64,000 nucleotides of DNA, from positions 62,001 through 126,000 of the forward strand of contig PYST01000066.1 in the NCBI GenBank assembly GCA_003049485.1. The letters are read 5' to 3'. Both the position numbers and the translations under genes were made by a program. Under the pieces are notes generated by a model. That model was given only the letters and a program-made list of their open reading frames with translations, was not told where the DNA came from and made no database searches. Below are positions 1 to 11,815 of the stretch, piece by piece (position 1 is the stretch's first letter; each line of letters opens with the position of its first letter). This stretch comes from Ophioceras dolichostomum. Taxonomy: Eukaryota > Ascomycota > Sordariomycetes > Magnaporthales > Ophioceraceae.

Positions 1-358
1 CAAGGCGACGGGCATCCTCGGTCGGTACATGGCTAAGCACTTTGGCAAGAACGCGACCAGCAAGCGTATGCTCTCCCTCCCTCCCTCCTCTCTCTGGCAC
101 TCTCTGCTGAGATCTGATCACGTATGGTGACATTTTCAAATAGCTATCATTCACGTTATCGTCGGGTTGGTTGCGCTCGGCTATGCCCAGGCCTACTACT
201 TCCATCTCCGTAAGTGCTAACCGCAGATATTGCTGTTCATATAAACCTAGCTGTTGCTCTGGGCTGCTCTGGATTGTGGCTATGATATTCACCGCGCAGG
301 TGTGCCGAAATGCTAACCCAATCCATTTGCAGGGCACCACAAGAACAACGCTCACTAG
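1..358 (+). CDS. ATP17: Mitochondrial ATP synthase subunit f (3' end)
   Basis: Partial gene cut by the left window edge. Exons are 1-65, 144-209 and 333-358, with introns starting GTATGC and GTAAGT and ending TAG and CAG. The joined frame reads a basic stretch (GRYMAKHFGKNATSK), a hydrophobic helix (IIHVIVGLVALGYAQAYYF) and the tail HLRHHKNNAH before TAG. The single transmembrane helix with a YYFHLRHHKN tail is what fungal subunit f of the F1Fo-ATP synthase looks like. That protein sits in the Fo peripheral stalk and membrane region of the inner mitochondrial membrane and helps dimerise the enzyme. The N-terminal half lies outside the window. Identification rests on recall of the family tail motif. 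Confidence 0.82.
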
Positions 359-1370
359 ATCAGGTTTGACTTCGGGCGAGGTTTGGTAGAGGGATCGGTC
401 TTGTACATACCATGCATAGAGCAATGTGAGAACAATTAAGGACTCGACAACGAGATTTCATTTGTTTCCCTCATTGGGACCGAAACATGGGCCTGTTGGT
501 GTCACCTAAATCCCAGCTTTCAGTTTTCCTCGTGCGACGACTTGGGAGGGAGTCGGCGAACCGTGCATTTCAATTACCAAACCAGGCCAAGGGGCTGGGT
601 TTTAGCCTCTGACCCGTACATATACATTTGCTGTAATTCGCAGATGTACGTTAGTGGTTTTTGCAGGATAATCGACGAAATGAAGTCATAGTGGCCAACG
701 GCGTGTATATTACATAAGTGTCCCTACCCATGTAGAGAGACTATATAATTTACAGAGCGACAAGACGTGTGTTACATGTAAAATACCCGCGTATGATATT
801 GTGAATTTGTGGTGTATGGGACCTGGTGATCCCATCTCGTGAGATCCGGCGCCAATCTCAGTTTGTTGGTGGATTTTGGCCGACGAGGCACGAGTGAAGT
901 TGGCCAAAAAGCGCGCTAAGCCCAAAATGGGTGGGGCTGGTGCGGACTGGAGTTGCCAGCAACCGCCTGAGCCAGCCTCAATTCAACCTCGCTTGGCCAT
1001 CAGTCACAACCGAGTCCTCTCGCCAGACGATCTATTTCTGCCGCCCCCATTACCTTCCTCACTTCCCGTCTGGCATCCGAGCCTGGGAATCCCAAGAATC
1101 GCATAGCGATCCGAGAGAGAAAGAGCGACCTCCGAAGGCTCACGCCGCCTCTCCAACCCAGCTTTTCCGCAGCTTCCCCATCCGCGACAGCGTCCCGTGC
1201 CCGACCCCGTTTTGCAGCACCCCGGTCAGGTATCGCAAAATTTCGAGGCCACGATACACGCACGCACGCACGCACGAACGCAATCAGCAGCAGCATCTCT
1301 ACGCCCGGGTGACTTGAGCATCTTCGTGTGCAAAAGTCATCATTCCATCCGGCCTTAGTATTGATAACGG
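359..1370. other. Intergenic: ATP17 3' UTR and upstream region of next gene
   Basis: No supportable gene. The first few hundred bases are probably ATP17 3' UTR. The stretch from about 1000 is C-rich and pyrimidine-rich, as in fungal promoters and 5' UTRs, and holds a short CACG tetranucleotide run at about 1257-1276. Short open frames overlap on both strands without splice logic or family similarity. Confidence 0.5.
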
Positions 1371-4300
1371 ATGATGGCTACTGAAGCCAATCAGTCGAAG
1401 TCCGTTGATGCTGCCATAACTTCTTCCGAGCCCGTATGTCATCGCGCCACCTGGTCTTCTCCCCCCGCTCGCATGACCTCCTCCCATACCGCCCGCCCAC
1501 TCTGGCCCGTTTTGTCCGTAGGACCGGATGTCTCTGTTGCGCCGCGGCCGGACGGGATCGCATCGCGAGGAACCCGCGCCTCAGCAATACTAACTAACCA
1601 TTACGGCGCGCAGACCATCACGATCAACGCCGACGACTCCCAGAATGTCGACTCCAAGCCTCCGCTCGTAAACGGCGCCTCCGCGTCTTCGGATGATATT
1701 GAGAACAAACAGCTTTCTGACATCGTTGATGACCTGGTGAACTCGGCGGAGGTGAGCATCAGTGGGGGATCCGATACTGAGGCTTCCAAGAACGACGGCA
1801 CCACATCCAAGAATGGAGACAAGGGACACGCCAGGACCTCCTCGGCAGTCAAGAAGCCGGCAACATTCAAGTCGGTATCGGTCAACAAAACATTCTTGGG
1901 AAGCAAGGCCTCCATCCCCGGCGCCCCAACGAAGCCTGGCGACAAAACTGGCGCGGCCTCACCTCTATCCGCCGGTCAATCCTCCAGCTCCACCTCCTCG
2001 GCGGCAGCTCGGCCTCGCTTTGTCGCAAAGTTCGGCAGTGGACTGCGGGATGGAGGCAAGGCATCTGCGAACTCAAATGGCAAAGCTGCCGGCACACCGG
2101 ACCCAAGCGCTGTCTGGAATAAGAATCGCCGTATGTTATACGCACCTCTCCCCAACCCTGATTTTCTAGCGTGTGGGTTGTCGCTAACGCATGATACCTT
2201 TTGAGCCCTTCCTATAGCTCCACCACCGCCCGAACCTAAGAAGTTCACCGACGAGGAGCTGAAGAAGTACGGGATCCACATGGCGAATCGCCTCGCGCCA
2301 GACGATGCTCGTGGCCCGGGGAATTGGGCGGACATTGACGATGACGACGATGACTGGATTCCCGGGGAGATTCAGTGGAACGATGGAACCAAGGTGACGA
2401 TCCCGCAAGTGGACGAATCCGTTGCAAGCCCGATCCCAGCACCAGCGGTGCCTGAACAGACCTCGGCGCCGGTTTCGGTTCCAGGGCCGGCCGCCACCTC
2501 AGCACCGCCTGCTCCGAAGGAGGTCAAGCCGATCGAGAAGCCCAAGTCCCCTGCGCCGTCATCATCGCCTTCCGTAAAGCCCGGGGTACTCGTTTCTGGG
2601 AAAGGCCTGGTCCTTAAGGGCGCGCCAGAGAAGCCCACCCTTGTGGCGAGGCCACCTGCCCCGCCAGCTCCTATCAAGTCGCCATGGGCTACTCTCCCCC
2701 CTATCGAGAAGGCCTCGCCGATCGCTATGGATACCCCCGCTGCTCAAGCCTCGGGACGCCCACCGCTGCGCGACGGGCCGATCGCCAAGAGCATGACCCC
2801 ACCACCGGCCAAGGAGATTGCTGCCGATGACTTCAGCAGGTCGAGTGGGCCGATGAACCCGAATCGCGAGCTGTTCAACTCCCAGTCCGGGCGCTACGAG
2901 CCGGTCAATGATCGACGGGGGGCCGGCAGAAGCGAGGCATACTCGAGGCACCCGGCGGCAGTCCTCCAGCGCCCCTCGCAGTCAGAGGGTCCCGCAGAGC
3001 CGTCAGCAGCCTTCCAGACCACCAGGACAAGCGGCCAGGACGCACCGTACGGTCGTCGTCGTGGGTCGTCCAATGTCAGTGGTGGTAGTGGCACCTTCAT
3101 GCAACGATTCGCGAAACCTCACGACCATGGGCTCCCTCCTCCGGACGTCATGAATATGCGGCGGGAGTCTTTCACTGCCGGAAGTGACAGCCCCGTCTCC
3201 CCGCGCAACTTCTCTCCGTCTGGTGGACGACAGCATGGTACCCCCTGGCACACCCGGACATCTCCTCGACCCCATTACACGCTTCCGCACCAGCCACAGC
3301 AAGACCATCAACTTCTCGGGCCTCCCGGCCCTCCAGGCCCTCAAGGCCCTCCCAGCCATATGGCCCAAGCTCCTCCCCCTCCTGCACCGGTGCCGCGTGG
3401 ACCTACCGAAGACGAATTCCAAATTCAGAAGCGCCTCATGACTGAGAAGCGGGAACTCGCCCGCCAACGCAAGCTAGAGGAAGAAGCCAGGCTAGAGGCT
3501 GAAAAGCAAAAGAGGATCGCAGCGAAGCTGGCAGCCATGGGCCCCGCACCCGAGAGCAGGAGTGCTAAACAAGCAGCAGCGAAAGAGGAGGCGACTGGTT
3601 CAACACCTACATTGGCCTCAGCGGTTCCGGCCACCCAGAGTTTGGCGCACTCCGCCTCCCAGGCCCAGGAGCAACCAAATCAACAACAGCAGCAGAAATT
3701 GGATCACAAGCCTGCACCGACTAGCCAGAAGCCGGACGGCGATCGGTCATCGGCCGAGCCGACAGTGAATGGTGGCTCTGGCGCTGGTGACGGCCGGCCA
3801 TCGCAGTCTCCCTCAGGTGCAGAGAGCAAATTCACTTCCACCCAAGAAGGAAAGAGCGCCCAACCATGGCAAGGGCAAGCAGCCCCACAAACTGATCGAT
3901 TCTCGTGGGGCTCGGGCACACAGTCGTCGTCATCACGGATCTGGGGTGCACCAAACAACAACAACCGTGGTTTGGGGAACGGCACTTTCATCTCTGATCT
4001 TGGTCGTATATCCGACACGTATCCTCAAGCCGTTGATCCGATGTCTACCAAAGCTAGACCCGGCCCGGGACCAATTGGTCCTCCCGGAGGCAACAAAACT
4101 TACAGCGACCGTCCCAAGCCAATTGGCCCGCCCAAGGCAACCACGGCGACAACAGACCAAGCACAGCGGCCAAGCGCGGTTGAAGATGAGAGAAGCCGTT
4201 GGATCAATGCGACGATCGCGTCCGACGAAAAGGCCGCGACCGAGACGCGCGACCGGCTTTTCCAGCAGAAGAGGGATATGGATAGTCGAGGAGTCGTGGC

Positions 4301-5657
4301 CGAGGAAGCCCGCCCGACCTATCACGACTCGTGGAAGCCTGTCAAATTTGACGCTGACGGCAGACGCATTGAGTCAAAGGACCGCGTGCAGGTTGTACAT
4401 AACTCCGCCTGGAAGCCATCTGCTGTGGAGGAGACCACGCAGCAGGCGCCAGCTCTCACCCAGCCTCCCACGGTGGCAGCTGGCCCTACAACAGCTTCCC
4501 CTGCCCAGAGCCGTGGCTCGAGGTTCTTCCCCAGCAGGGATGTCCGGCTGGAGAGCCCGGCCCCGCCCTCACAGGATCTCAGCCGGCCACAATCGCCGTC
4601 GCCGCCTCCGCCTGACACTGTAGGCCACCCTGCATTTGATGGAGACGCGACTCATCCACACGTAGCCCTTCCGCCTTCCCGGCCTGTGGTTCGTCTGCCG
4701 CCTCCTACCTCAGCTCAGGCAGCTGCGGCGCAGGTTCCCATGCCACCCCCCGCGTCTACGGCCCCTGCGCAACCATTTGGTTGGGCCAGTCCTTCTCCGT
4801 TCAAAGATGCCGCTTCTGCGACCCAAGGGCCGGCCCGTGCCCACCCAGGCGCAGCTGTTCAGCAACCACAGCAGCATCAGCCACCTGCGTCTATGTGGCA
4901 GGACAGGATCCACCATCTCCTTCACGACGGCAAGCCGACTGCACACCCGAAGGCCATGACAGTCGAGCCCTCTAGCAAGGGTGCGCTGGAGTCCGGCCAT
5001 GCCCACCCGCTGGCGACTGTGTCCCTCCCGACATTCCTCGTGACTGTGACGGATGATGATGGTGCTCCCACGTCCAAGGGTATGGCCGAGGAGTGCTTCG
5101 AGGAGCAGGAGATGGGCTCGCTTCCGCCTGTGCGCATCCCCACGACGGTTGCCGAGGCTGCCTGGCACCCTGCCACGCCGCCCGCCAAGCCATTCCCCAG
5201 GCGACTCGTCGTTGCGGCCACCACCATCGACCTCCACGAAGAAGCCCGCCCGTCTCAGGTCAATGTCTTGATCCCAGGCATGGCGAGGGCCAAGGTAACG
5301 CTCCTTCCAATCTCGGTCCGCTCCTACAGCAACTCGAGGCGGTCAAACCGCCCGCGGAACTCCAGTGCGCGCCACAGCACACCCGGCCCTCAAGGCTCCC
5401 ATCGAGGCCCCGGTAACGGAAGCAGCGGAAGCAGCGGTAACGGTAACCGTTCCCGGGATCCGTCTGTTTCCTACTCTCATGATAACGGCTCGATGCGTCG
5501 GTCGGGATCTGGATCGGGCTCGGCCTCGGGAGGACCAGGCTCGAACGCAGGAGTCGGATCCAACTCTACGCCCACGGGCCGCGGACGAGGAGGTGGTGGC
5601 GGATTCCGTCGAGGCGCGGACTGGTCTCGTCGGGCATCGACCCCGGTTCAAACATAA
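1371..5657 (+). CDS. Large disordered protein with conserved N-terminal block, function unknown
   Basis: Exons 1371-1433, 1614-2130 and 2218-5657 give about 1339 residues. Intron 1 has a textbook TACTAACTAAC branch point and a CAG acceptor. The protein is mostly low complexity and rich in Pro, Ser, Ala and Gln. Ordered-looking islands are a block at about residue 103 (ATFKSVSVNKTFL), an acidic tryptophan block at about 220-245 (WADIDDDDDDW, then QWNDGT), and a charged helix at about 590-640 with repeated KRELARQRKLEEEARLEAEK-type pattern that could form a coiled coil. The C-terminus is Gly/Arg/Ser-rich and ends in an RGRGGGGGFRRG motif typical of RNA-associated proteins. I recall similar N-terminal blocks in uncharacterised fungal proteins but cannot name a function. 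An RNA-granule or translation-linked role is only a guess from composition. Confidence 0.75.
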
Positions 5658-7533
5658 AGTAAACGGAAAACGGCCGACCGACCCAACACCCAGCCAATGT
5701 GCCGGAGCTACTACTCTCTTATTAGACCAGCCAGACTTTGGCCACGCGATACCGACTTCCCCCTCTTCTCGCCTTCTACCTTGATCAACTTCGTACATCA
5801 ACCAACCCATGGCATCGGAGTCTGTCCACTGTGCTTTCATGGCAGGACAGATTGTCAAGACAATCGAAAGGTATTCTGCACGATCTGTTACAACGTCACC
5901 ACGCTCGCTTCCGGATATCGCCAAGGAAATCCTACCCTCATATTTGTGATGATAGAGGTGGCAAGCTGCCACTGCCACTCGTCGTCGCTTTGTGTCGTCT
6001 TGCGCATGCAGTTTCGTGTACAATCAACTCGTACCCAAGCAGAACCGAACCATTTTTTTGAGTCTTTTTCGCGCACTTCTTTTTTCATTTGCTTCGTTTT
6101 GCAGCGGAACTCCTTCTTGCCTCTTCTGACCTCCGTTTCGGTCTTCGAGAACCTGACCTCGCCGGGTCATAACATCCGGTACGACGGTGCAGCAACACTT
6201 TACTGCTATTTCAACAACCAACAACTGAGAAGGCATCGACGCCCGTCAGTCTAAATGTTTCCACCACCCCCCGGGCAGTGCAACGCCACGCGGGTGGATT
6301 TACCAGACTAGGTGTGAATACCGGAATGGGGAGAACAGGGAGGGAAATATATGAGAGCTTTCCGCGATGGAACAATCTGGTGCTCGTGTATCTCTTCCGC
6401 TCCAGGTGGGAAGGGGAGATCAGGCCTTGTTTTGTTTTTCTTCACTCGACCGCTTTTTCTCTACAACTACCTACTCTTCGACCCTGTTGCCCCTACTCTG
6501 TGGCCTGGGTTCGATGAACTATCTGCTCCTTATTTAATACGACTAGGAATTTTCCCGAGCGGCGCCTGGCCAGGTATTGGGCGGGCGGTGCATCGGAAGG
6601 GAGGACGGTCTTGGGAGGCAGGAGAACGGGGCGCATGAAACCCGCACCGATCTCCAGAGCAGGAGAGATATGGCTTGTCCGTCCGAGAGGAGTAGTAGCA
6701 GGATCGACCAACAACACAAACCTCAACACTTTATTTTCGCTGCTTTCATGTTCGTTTTATTTGCGTGGTCACTAGCATGATGCAGCCACAGAGAGAGTGA
6801 GAGATATGAGAGATGAGGCATGATGCAGAGAAAGGCAGAGAGAGTGAGTTGAGGGAGTGAGAGAGAGAAATGTTGACAAATATTTTAGCTGTCTTTCTTC
6901 CGCCTACTCACTAGCCCCTCACTCCAAACGAGAACCCTTTGGGTCAACAAAGGAAGATCGTTGGCGAGGCATAGAGGAGGGAATACAGAATTCGAAGGGT
7001 TACATGTAAAGGCGCCCTTTTCTGTTCATGCCTGTCGGTCAATTTCTCCCAGGACGAGGGGGGAACAGGAGACGTGGGAGGAGATGAAAAGAGAGCCACA
7101 TATATACATCGAGGAGCGACCAAGCACTCGAAGGGAAATACCTTCACCAAATACTACTACTGCTTTTGCAATTATATTTAAGACACATGGTTGTCAGTAG
7201 GTGCTTTGATCCTCCGATCTAGAATGAGTCCATCCTCCCGCAGCGTAAGAACATGCAACATCAAAGGATTCGTTGACGATCTCGCAGTTTATGACGACCT
7301 GTAAACCGGACCCCATCCTTCGAAGTACTTGAGAATGAGCCCGTATCGTTAAGAGTTGAGGCGTTGAAGATATTACATGTTATTCCACGAAGCTAAGCTC
7401 GTGTGGCCAGAAAGTCTGCTCCGCAAAACTCAACGCCCCGCTCATGAGTGGATGGCGATCCTGGAGGCATTATTGACTCACTTACACCAACTCGATTTCT
7501 TCCCATGCATACTCGCCGCACATAATCAACCCC
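5658..7533. other. Intergenic region, 1.9 kb
   Basis: No supportable gene. It probably holds a long 3' UTR of the upstream gene (T-rich to about 6.25 kb). A purine-rich stretch at about 6780-6875 is dominated by GAGA and GTGAGAGA repeats. Open frames on both strands are short and lack recognisable domains. Confidence 0.5.
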
Positions 7534-9391
7534 ATGAATGCGTTATTAACTCGCTACATTCGAACTAGTGGCCGCCAGCTTTTGCAACAACAGAAAAGAA
7601 CCGTCGACTTCCGAGCATTGTTGGGAAACGCGGCTACGATTCACTCTTCAATGACGCAATCTTCCCCTCCTCCGGCTTCGGCCTCTGCTTCGGCCTCTGG
7701 CTCGGCTTCGGCCCCGGCCGCCCCAGCACCGGCGAAAAAGAAGCTCATCAACCTCATCCGGGGCTGGCCCTCGCCGCGGGTCCTCCCCGCCGAGCTCCTG
7801 AAGTCCGCGGCGTCAATCACGCTCTCCGACCCGAGCGTGTTCGTCCCGGGTCTGCAGTATGCGCCGGACCCCGGCTTCCAGCCGCTGAGGGAGGAGCTGG
7901 CCCGGTTCCTGTCGCGGTACTACTACAACTCGGTGGGGGGCGGCGACCCGGACCCTGATCCGGACAGGATATGCATCACGGGCGGCGCGAGCCAGAACCT
8001 GGCCTGCCTGCTGGGGTCGTTCACGGACCCGGCGTTCACGCGGGCCGTCTGGGTGCTGGCGCCGTGCTACCACTTGGCCTGTCCCATCTTTGAGGATGCT
8101 GGGTTCAGCGGCCGGCTGAGGGCTGTGCCGCAGGATGAGGAGGGGATCGATCTGGAGTGGCTGGAGAGGGGGATCAGGTCGCTGGAGGATGGTGGTGATG
8201 ATGGCGGAGATGGGCAGAAGCCTCCGCCTAGTGCGCCGGTATGCTAGCTATCTCACATTTTACCCCTTATCCCTTGGCCCTCACCATCAACGTCGTGCTT
8301 CATTGTTCGTCACGTTTGTCTTCTCGTTGGTATGCGCGACTTTTTATGACGACTAAGTTTGTGCTCACTCCCCGCCAAACCAAATCGCACAGGTCTTCAA
8401 GGACCTGAAAGGAAGAAAAGCCTACCGCCACATCATCTACGTCGTGCCCACCAGCTCCAACCCTTCAGGCAACACCATGTCCCTGCGCCGACGCGAGGGC
8501 CTCGTCCGCCTGGCCCGCGAGCACGACGCACTCGTCATCTGCGACGACGTCTACGACTTCCTCCAGTGGCCGGTCCTCTCCTCCATCGACCTAGCAGCAG
8601 CGAACAGCAACGAGTCCTCCACGACGAAACTCCTCCTCCCACGCATAGACCCGCCCCCTCGCCTCGTCGACATCGACCGCCAGCTGACCGCCCAGCTGGG
8701 CCCCAGCCGCCACGACGACCCCAGAAACGGCTTCGGACACGTCGTGAGCAATGGCTCCTTCAGCAAGATCATCGCCCCAGGCGTGCGCACCGGCTGGGCG
8801 GAGGGCACCGCCGCCTTCGTGGCCGGCCTGGCCGCCACGGGCAGCAACCGCAGCGGGGGGGCCGCGAGCCAGCTGAGCGCCGTGCTGGTGTGGGAGCTGG
8901 TGAGGTCGGGAAAGCTGGACGAGCACATCGACGGGCTCGTCAGGCCGGATCTGCAGAGGCGGCATGGGAGGCTGCTTGATGCGCTTAGGACGCATCTCGC
9001 TGGGCTGGAGGTCGAGTTTATGGGTAGTCGGGAAGGAGGAGGAGGAGATGGCGATGGCGAGGCTGCTGCTGCTGCTGCGAAGACGTATGGGGGATATTTC
9101 GTCTGGCTCACGCTCGGGGGGCAGCAGGCGCCCTCTGCGGCTTTTGTCGCGCGCCGTGCGCTGCGGGACGAGAATCTGGTGGTGGCGGCTGGTGATATGT
9201 TCCAGGTGAAGGGGGACGAGGGGGCGTTGAAGTTCGACCGGAACTTGAGGTTGTGCTACGCGTGGGAGGCGGAGGAGGATATCGTTGAGGGTGTGGTGCG
9301 CCTGGCGAGGGTGCTGAGGTCGCTGCGTGACAACCCGCCCACGAGAGAGGAGTTGGAGGAGGAGAGCCGTGGGGCGTTTGGGTTTGTCTGA
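7534..9391 (+). CDS. Class I/II PLP-dependent aminotransferase (2-aminoadipate transaminase-like)
   Basis: Exons 7534-8238 and 8393-9391 encode about 567 residues. The fold-type I aminotransferase signature is clear: an N-terminal substrate region (GLQYAPDPGFQPLREELARF), a cofactor-binding segment (TGGASQNLACLLG), a PTSSNPSG loop, the Asp pair in ICDDVYDFLQW, and the Schiff-base lysine in NGSFSKIIAPGVRTGW at about residue 360. This pattern matches fungal relatives of yeast YER152C and bacterial LysN-like 2-aminoadipate transaminases. Substrate is not provable from sequence. Two starts are possible: ATG 7534 adds an Arg-rich, acid-poor leader that resembles a mitochondrial presequence, while ATG 7651 (MTQSS) gives a cytosolic form. 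A Ser/Ala/Pro-rich linker follows. A short acidic GDPDPDPD loop and a Gly/Glu-rich insertion near 9040-9070 are lineage-specific. Confidence 0.88.
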
Positions 9392-9583
9392 GTACATGTT
9401 CTATGCTGGAAACTAGGCACTCTGTCTTGCACACATGTGGGAAGGCTCGGAAAAATTTGGGATGGCAAGCAAGTGGCGATCACTGGCAACATTGTGTTGT
9501 ACAGTTAGGGGTATCATTTATATGTACAATCTTCTGCTACCGCAAGGGGCCGCCTTCTCTACACTAATACACTATGCGGGGTA

Positions 9584-11335
9584 CTACCAAGCCCAGGTTC
9601 GGGTGAAGACAGGAGGCTTCCACTGTATCCTCGATGGTTCGATGGCGCGGCGTTGCTTGGTCTTTGCCTTCTCGCGCTGCTGCAGCAGCTTCTCCGGCAC
9701 GACGATCTTGTGCTCGCCCTTGTGGTAAACCTGCATCTTGAGCGCCTGCAGCGTGTGCTCGACATCCTGCGTGGTCATGGCCAGCTGCGTCGCGATCGAC
9801 TCGATGGTGCACTTCTCCTCACGCTCGTGATAGCCGACCAGCAACTCCACGATGTTCTCGGACCAGTACTGGCGGTAGCTGAGGAGGCCCAGATCCGACA
9901 GCGGCTTCTCGGGCGAGCCGAGCTTGCCCTCGATGCGAGAGAGCTCGTACGAGAACTGGATCAGGAGCCGGCCGAAGCCCTTGCGCTGATACTGCGGGAG
10001 GGTCAGGATGCAGGCCACGTTGTAGCCGTCGGCGCTCTCCTTCTCCTTGGAGAAGTAGCCGACCAGGTGGTCGCCCTTTTCGTCCTTGACCGTCATGACG
10101 TAGAAGAGGAAAGGGTCGACGTCGTAGTACAGCGTCTTGTGGTCAAGAAACATCTTGGACAGGAGGCAGAGGTTGCGGCACCAGGTCCGCTGCCGGCGGC
10201 CGTCGATCTCGAAGAAGGACACGTTGTTGTCCCGGTAGATCTCGTTGCCGGGCGGGTGCTGCAGGGTGCACTTGCGGCGGTGGCGCGTGAACGACTTCTC
10301 GTCGCCGTAGTAGCACAGGCAGAACTCGCAGATGAAGACCACGTCCTCCATCGAGAAGGCCTCCGGGTAGGGGGAGAAGTACCACGGGTAGAGGTCGAAC
10401 TTGCCGAACTGGATCTGCGAGATGTTGCGGATGCGCGAGACCTCGGTCGGGTTCTGGGTCATAGAGCCCGACGTGCGCAGCTTCTCGATCTCCTCCTCGC
10501 GGCTGAACGACGGCGCCCGGTCCTTCTTCTTGCGCCCCCCGCCGCCGGGGCCCGCCGACGACGCGTCCGCTCCTCCGTCAGCCGCCGCACTTCCGTTCGT
10601 GCCCGCACCCGAACCTGCGCCTGCTGCTGCTTTTTCATCGTCAACGTCCATGTCATCGCTGGCCGCGCCGGGGGTGGCGGCGGCGGAATCTTGCAAACCC
10701 GCCGCGAAAGCAGCGGCGGTGGCGGAAGCAATGGCAATATTGGCAGCAGCAGCAGTCTTGTCCTCACCGTCTTCGGCAGCAGCAGTCTTGTCCTCACCGT
10801 CTTCGGCAGCAGGCGTCGCCGTCACGGGCGTCTTCTGTTGCGAGTGGGACTGCGACTGCGACTGCGACTCCACGAACTCAGTCCAGGGGTGTGCAGGCGT
10901 GTTGGCGCTGGCGCCGGTGCCGGGGCCCGTCTCGGAGACGACCGAGGCCTCCCTCTTCCCCGGTTGGAGCGTCAGGGGCCTCTTCTGGCCGCGCTTAGGC
11001 GGTTGAACCTTCTTGGCCGGGACCGCCGTAGCGCCTTTCTTACTGGCCTTGCCTTCCTTGGGCTTGTCCTTGTCCGGGTTGGGCCACTCGACGTCCTGTG
11101 AGAAGTCTATGCGCGCGACCGGCACCCATTCATCCAGTCGCTTGTTGAAGTTGTCGAAGTTGCAGTAAAACTGCCGGCCGGACTTGGTCTCTTTGATGCT
11201 CAGGATCTCAGCCCGTCTCGGCTGCCCGTCCTTCTGGACCATGGCGATGCACCCCACCAACAGCGTATCTGCTGTCGCCTTGCCCTTCTGCCTGGGCTCG
11301 CCGGAGCCCACGGCAGCCTCACCGCTAGGACTCAT
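9584..11335 (-). CDS. ESA1: MYST-family histone acetyltransferase Esa1 (NuA4 catalytic subunit)
   Basis: Single exon, 583 residues. Order of parts: a tudor-knot/chromo-barrel domain at about 25-85 (FNKRLDEWVPVARID), a long Ala/Gly/acidic linker, and the MYST catalytic domain from about 310 (FGKFDLYPWYFSPYP). The C2HC zinc finger lies at about 332-355 (CEFCLCYYGDEKSFTRHRRKC). The autoacetylated lysine region is FLDHKTLYYDVD, the catalytic cysteine is near 441 (ACILTLPQYQ), and the acetyl-CoA motif is QRKGFGR. The active-site glutamate is in GSPEKPLSDLG. This is the Tip60/Esa1 arrangement, acetylating H4 and H2A.Z tails in the nucleus as part of NuA4. It is longer than yeast Esa1 (445 residues) because of the expanded linker. 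It is divergent from REX4 over a 480-bp shared promoter. Confidence 0.96.
   Translation of the reverse strand: MSPSGEAAVGSGEPRQKGKATADTLLVGCIAMVQKDGQPRRAEILSIKETKSGRQFYCNFDNFNKRLDEWVPVARIDFSQDVEWPNPDKDKPKEGKASKKGATAVPAKKVQPPKRGQKRPLTLQPGKREASVVSETGPGTGASANTPAHPWTEFVESQSQSQSHSQQKTPVTATPAAEDGEDKTAAAEDGEDKTAAAANIAIASATAAAFAAGLQDSAAATPGAASDDMDVDDEKAAAGAGSGAGTNGSAAADGGADASSAGPGGGGRKKKDRAPSFSREEEIEKLRTSGSMTQNPTEVSRIRNISQIQFGKFDLYPWYFSPYPEAFSMEDVVFICEFCLCYYGDEKSFTRHRRKCTLQHPPGNEIYRDNNVSFFEIDGRRQRTWCRNLCLLSKMFLDHKTLYYDVDPFLFYVMTVKDEKGDHLVGYFSKEKESADGYNVACILTLPQYQRKGFGRLLIQFSYELSRIEGKLGSPEKPLSDLGLLSYRQYWSENIVELLVGYHEREEKCTIESIATQLAMTTQDVEHTLQALKMQVYHKGEHKIVVPEKLLQQREKAKTKQRRAIEPSRIQWKPPVFTRTWAW
10745..10804. 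repeat. 30-bp tandem duplication inside ESA1 linker
   Basis: Two adjacent 30-bp units that differ only at the first base encode a duplicated AAEDGEDKTA decapeptide in the disordered linker of Esa1. The frame is kept, so it is a length variant rather than a lesion. Confidence 0.85.
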
Positions 11336-11815
11336 GATGAAAAATTCGAAAACAAAGACAAGCTGGGTGAGGGTAATTGAGGGGAACGTAGCTTTGATGA
11401 CTTTTTGATGGTTTTGCGATGGAAGTGTGAAGATGATGAATTTTTGATCCGTTGAAGGTTCCAGGCTCGACGACCTGCTTGCGACGTGTTTGCTGGAACT
11501 TTCAGTGGGGCTAGATGCTGTGCCTGGTATAAATGGCCTTCACAGGTCACGGGGTTTTCACCGCCACCCACTGTCAAGCACCCTGAACAAATTTTCGTCC
11601 AGCGACAGCTCGAACTGCCAGCACCATCTCCGGAAGATCAGTCGATTGTTCAGTTGAGATAACTTAAAAGAGCCGCAGCAAACTACCTGTAGGAAAAATG
11701 AGACCTCTTCACTTGTCAAGCCACCAAATTATTGAAAAGACATAAACTCGGTCAATAAGTCTCATTTCATACCTGTGGCTCTGCTCAGGAAATCCGGGCT
11801 TGATTGCAAAAGAAC
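11336..11815. promoter_or_regulatory. Divergent promoter region ESA1/REX4
   Basis: 480 bp separate the two start codons, with no gene between. The region must hold both promoters. No specific motif was convincing. Confidence 0.55.

Noticed and set aside
9653..11101. 482-codon plus-strand frame opposite ESA1
   Set aside because: It is the antisense shadow of ESA1. The high GC of the coding strand suppresses stops, and the translation is Leu/Arg/Val-rich without a domain.
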